This document shows positions 62,224 through 64,000 of a stretch of DNA of 64,000 nt, one piece after another. The translations under genes and the position numbers were made by a program. The DNA is from Peterkaempfera sp044755465. GTDB lineage: Bacteria > Actinomycetota > Actinomycetes > Streptomycetales > Streptomycetaceae. Where the stretch lies: NCBI RefSeq assembly GCF_044755465.1, contig NZ_JBIVRB010000001.1, positions 62,001 through 126,000 of the forward strand, written 5' to 3'. How positions within the stretch are numbered: position 1 is the stretch's first letter; every line of letters starts with the position of its first letter. The notes beneath the pieces were generated by a model. That model did not search any database. It saw nothing but the letters and a program-made list of their open reading frames with translations, and was not told where the DNA came from.

Positions 62224-63756
62224 TCAGCCGAGGGGGCGGAGCAGGGTGCCCGGGGCCGGGGTGGGGCGGCGCGGGGCGAGGGGGGTGACGCCGGGGGGCA
62301 GGGCGGGGCGCTGGCGGGCGGCGAGGACGTACCCCTGGTCCGCCGGGCCGCCGCAGCCGCCGCCCACCGGAGCGTCGTACGGCGCCGTCCGCAGCCCCGC
62401 CGAGCGGACGGTGGCCTCCACCGCCCAGAAGCGCCGCTCCGCCCCGAGCGGCCCGACCCGCACCGCGAGCCGGCCGCCGGGCGCCAGCAGCCGGGCGGCC
62501 AGCCCGTACAGCTCCTCGGGGTACGGCGCCCCGCCCGCCGCCCCCGGCCCGTCGAGCAGGACCACGTCGAAGCGCGGCCCGGCGGCCGCGCCGCGCAGCC
62601 AGGAGAGGGCGTCCGAGGCGGCGACCCGCACCCGGGGATCGTCCAGCGAGCGGTGGTTGAGCGCGGTGAGCCCGGGGTCGGTCCTGGCCAGGGCGGTGAG
62701 GTCCGGGTCGGGCTCCACCACCACCGCGCGCCGTACGCCGGGCTGCCGCAGCACCTCCCGTACGGCGAGCCCGTCGCCGCCGTCCAGCACCAGGACGCGC
62801 CGGTGCGGACCGGCCGCGGCGGGCCGGACCAGGGCGTCGTGCAGCCGCTGCTCGTCGGCGCCGCAGACCGCGAGCCGCCCGTCCAGGTAGAGCCGCATCC
62901 CGGGTGCCGTGCCCGCCCGGGGCCGGTCACCGACCAGCACGATCTCCTGGTGGCTGCTCTGCCCGGCGAACCGCACCTGGGCGCCGTACAGCGCGTGCCG
63001 GGCGGCCCGCTCGATGACGCCGGTGCAGGCGGCGGCCGCGGCGAGCGTGGTGAGCACCAGCCCGCAGCCGGCCCACAGCAGCAGCCGGGTGCGCCGGGCG
63101 GGCTCGTCGCGGAAGAGCCAGAGCACCACCACGCCGCCCGCCACCGCGTTGACGCCGCCGGCCAGCAGGGCGCCGGCGGCCTGGCCGAAGACCGGGAGCA
63201 GCAGGAACGGGAAGGCGAGGCCGCCGACCAGGGCGCCGACGTAGTCGGCGGCGAAGAGGTCCGCGACCGCGCGGCCCGGGTCCTGGCGGCGGACGCGCTG
63301 GATGAGCGTCATCAGCAGCGGGATCTCGGCGCCGATCAGCACCCCGATCAGTCCGGCGAGGCCGACGGTGACCGCCCGGCACTGGCCGAGCCAGGCCCAG
63401 CAGGCGTACAGCACCAGCCCGGACAGGCCGCCCACCAGGGCGAGCGCCGACTCCACCACGGCGAAGGAGGTCGCCGGGCGGCGGGCGAACCGTTTGGCCA
63501 GCAGCGAGCCCATGCCCATGGCGAAGACCATCACGGAGAGCACGACCGAGGTCTGGGTGACCGGGTCACCGAACAGCCGGCCGCCGAGGGCGACCAGCTC
63601 CAGTTCGTACACCAGGCCGCAGGCCGCGCAGACGAAGGCGGCGAGCAGCACCAGCAGCCGGGCCGGGCCGGGCCGTATCGCGGACGGCTCCGGACCCCGG
63701 ACGGGAGTGCTTCCGAGGATGCGGGGCGGTGCCGTCACGGACGAATTATCGATCAC
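62224..63756 (-). CDS. Membrane spermidine-synthase-like protein (polyamine aminopropyltransferase)
   Basis: About 510 residues. Six or seven TM helices in residues 30-235 (LLVLLAAFVCAACGLVYELEL and following) precede a spermidine-synthase-type Rossmann domain (about 255-470): LYLDGRLAVCGADEQRLHDAL, VLVLDGGDGLAVREVL (GGGDG-type SAM site), VVEPDPDLTALA, and the conserved D of LLDGPG where classic enzymes have D-x-x-D-P. Actinobacterial membrane homologues of this kind are annotated polyamine aminopropyltransferase. The start could be GTG 63756, TTG 63762 or a later GTG, as no ribosome binding site is obvious. Confidence 0.85.
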   Translation of the reverse strand: MIDNSSVTAPPRILGSTPVRGPEPSAIRPGPARLLVLLAAFVCAACGLVYELELVALGGRLFGDPVTQTSVVLSVMVFAMGMGSLLAKRFARRPATSFAVVESALALVGGLSGLVLYACWAWLGQCRAVTVGLAGLIGVLIGAEIPLLMTLIQRVRRQDPGRAVADLFAADYVGALVGGLAFPFLLLPVFGQAAGALLAGGVNAVAGGVVVLWLFRDEPARRTRLLLWAGCGLVLTTLAAAAACTGVIERAARHALYGAQVRFAGQSSHQEIVLVGDRPRAGTAPGMRLYLDGRLAVCGADEQRLHDALVRPAAAGPHRRVLVLDGGDGLAVREVLRQPGVRRAVVVEPDPDLTALARTDPGLTALNHRSLDDPRVRVAASDALSWLRGAAAGPRFDVVLLDGPGAAGGAPYPEELYGLAARLLAPGGRLAVRVGPLGAERRFWAVEATVRSAGLRTAPYDAPVGGGCGGPADQGYVLAARQRPALPPGVTPLAPRRPTPAPGTLLRPLG

Positions 63757-63828
63757 AAACAAACGCTAAGCGACATATGCCTGAATTCTCGTCACCCGTT
63801 CGAGGGTTACTCGCCGGAATTCCTGATG

Positions 63829-63848
63829 ATTCGCTCGCACGAGCGAAT
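63829..63848 (-). terminator. Hairpin after the DUF2617 gene
   Basis: A perfect 9-base stem (ATTCGCTCG with CGAGCGAAT) with a CA loop, two bases after the DUF2617 stop on the minus strand. It may attenuate read-through into the spermidine-synthase-like gene. Confidence 0.6.
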
Positions 63849-63850
63849 TC

Positions 63851-64000
63851 TCAACCGGTCAGCACGCTATTCCGGGCGACCAGCGCGGACCGGGTGCACA
63901 CCAGCGTGCCCTCCTGCGGATAGGCGTGCCAGGTACGCCACCGCACCCGCCGCCCGCTGCCGCCCGCCACCAGCGCGGTGAAGGCGCTCGGGTGGCCCGG
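63851..64000 (-). CDS. DUF2617 protein, C-terminal end (5' part outside window)
   Basis: The last 49 codons, ending TGA at 63853-63851. The sequence HPSAFTALVAGG, then VRWRTWHAYPQEGTLVCTRSAL matches the end of DUF2617 proteins, which in Streptomyces lie directly upstream of the membrane spermidine-synthase-like gene, together with DUF350 and DUF4178 genes. The order here agrees. The function is unknown. Confidence 0.75.
   Translation of the reverse strand, partial: PGHPSAFTALVAGGSGRRVRWRTWHAYPQEGTLVCTRSALVARNSVLTG

Overview
The window is high-GC actinobacterial DNA of the Streptomycetaceae type (Streptomyces, Kitasatospora or Streptacidiphilus). The evidence is GC-rich third positions throughout, frequent GTG starts, a 68-residue BldC, an Lsr2-like protein, valine dehydrogenase, ESX-type WXG100 proteins, a consensus parS site and a CebR operator. 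It reads as core chromosome, probably not far from oriC, with one small accessory island.

Layout. 1-1640: the last 77 codons of an EndoU-like polymorphic toxin and two unrecognised genes. 1640-5850: two secreted carbohydrate esterases, a CE15 glucuronoyl esterase with a CBM2 module and an SGNH/GDSL hydrolase. The first has a cellulose-type and a possible xylan-type operator upstream. 5920-11640: tRNA-Lys, an RGG-tailed DEAD-box helicase, a lipoprotein, a minimal zincin and a membrane metallophosphoesterase. 11758-12050: tRNA-Glu, tRNA-Asp and tRNA-Phe. 12060-16910: the accessory island, holding a NADAR-domain gene coupled to an unknown gene, then remnants of an integrase, a creatininase and a methyltransferase, then a frameshifted IS256-family element. 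16970-26820: a GNAT-AAA+ fusion, HrpA, a second identical tRNA-Asp, bldC, a conserved unknown gene, valine dehydrogenase and a DUF3073 protein.

26900-53170 carries much of de novo purine synthesis: purM, purF, purL-purQ-purS, purC, purD and purA, all on the minus strand. Other genes are interleaved: two sets of WXG100-like helical proteins, a sterol-carrier-family protein, an Lsr2-like protein with two tRNA-Gly genes, an orphan efflux-adaptor protein, a dimethylformamidase-beta-like protein, a membrane protein resembling an inactive M48 peptidase, an orphan SLATT two-TM protein, a GntR regulator, a class III aminotransferase and a diacylglycerol-kinase-like protein.

53170-64000: an intergenic array of 112-bp direct repeats, a translationally coupled operon (tryptophan 2,3-dioxygenase, kynurenine-formamidase-like hydrolase, cytochrome P450), a DUF3151 protein, fructose-bisphosphate aldolase, DedA, a parS site inside a long palindrome, pyrE, an aldose-epimerase-like gene, an SRPBCC membrane protein, a membrane spermidine-synthase-like protein and the end of a DUF2617 gene.

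The items most worth following up are the NADAR/partner gene pair, the GNAT-AAA+ fusion, the TDO-formamidase-P450 operon without a local kynureninase, the parS site inside a terminator-like palindrome, and the 112-bp repeats. Starts were chosen by Shine-Dalgarno position and protein family, so alternatives a few codons away are possible. All database-type statements are from memory of protein families; no search was run.
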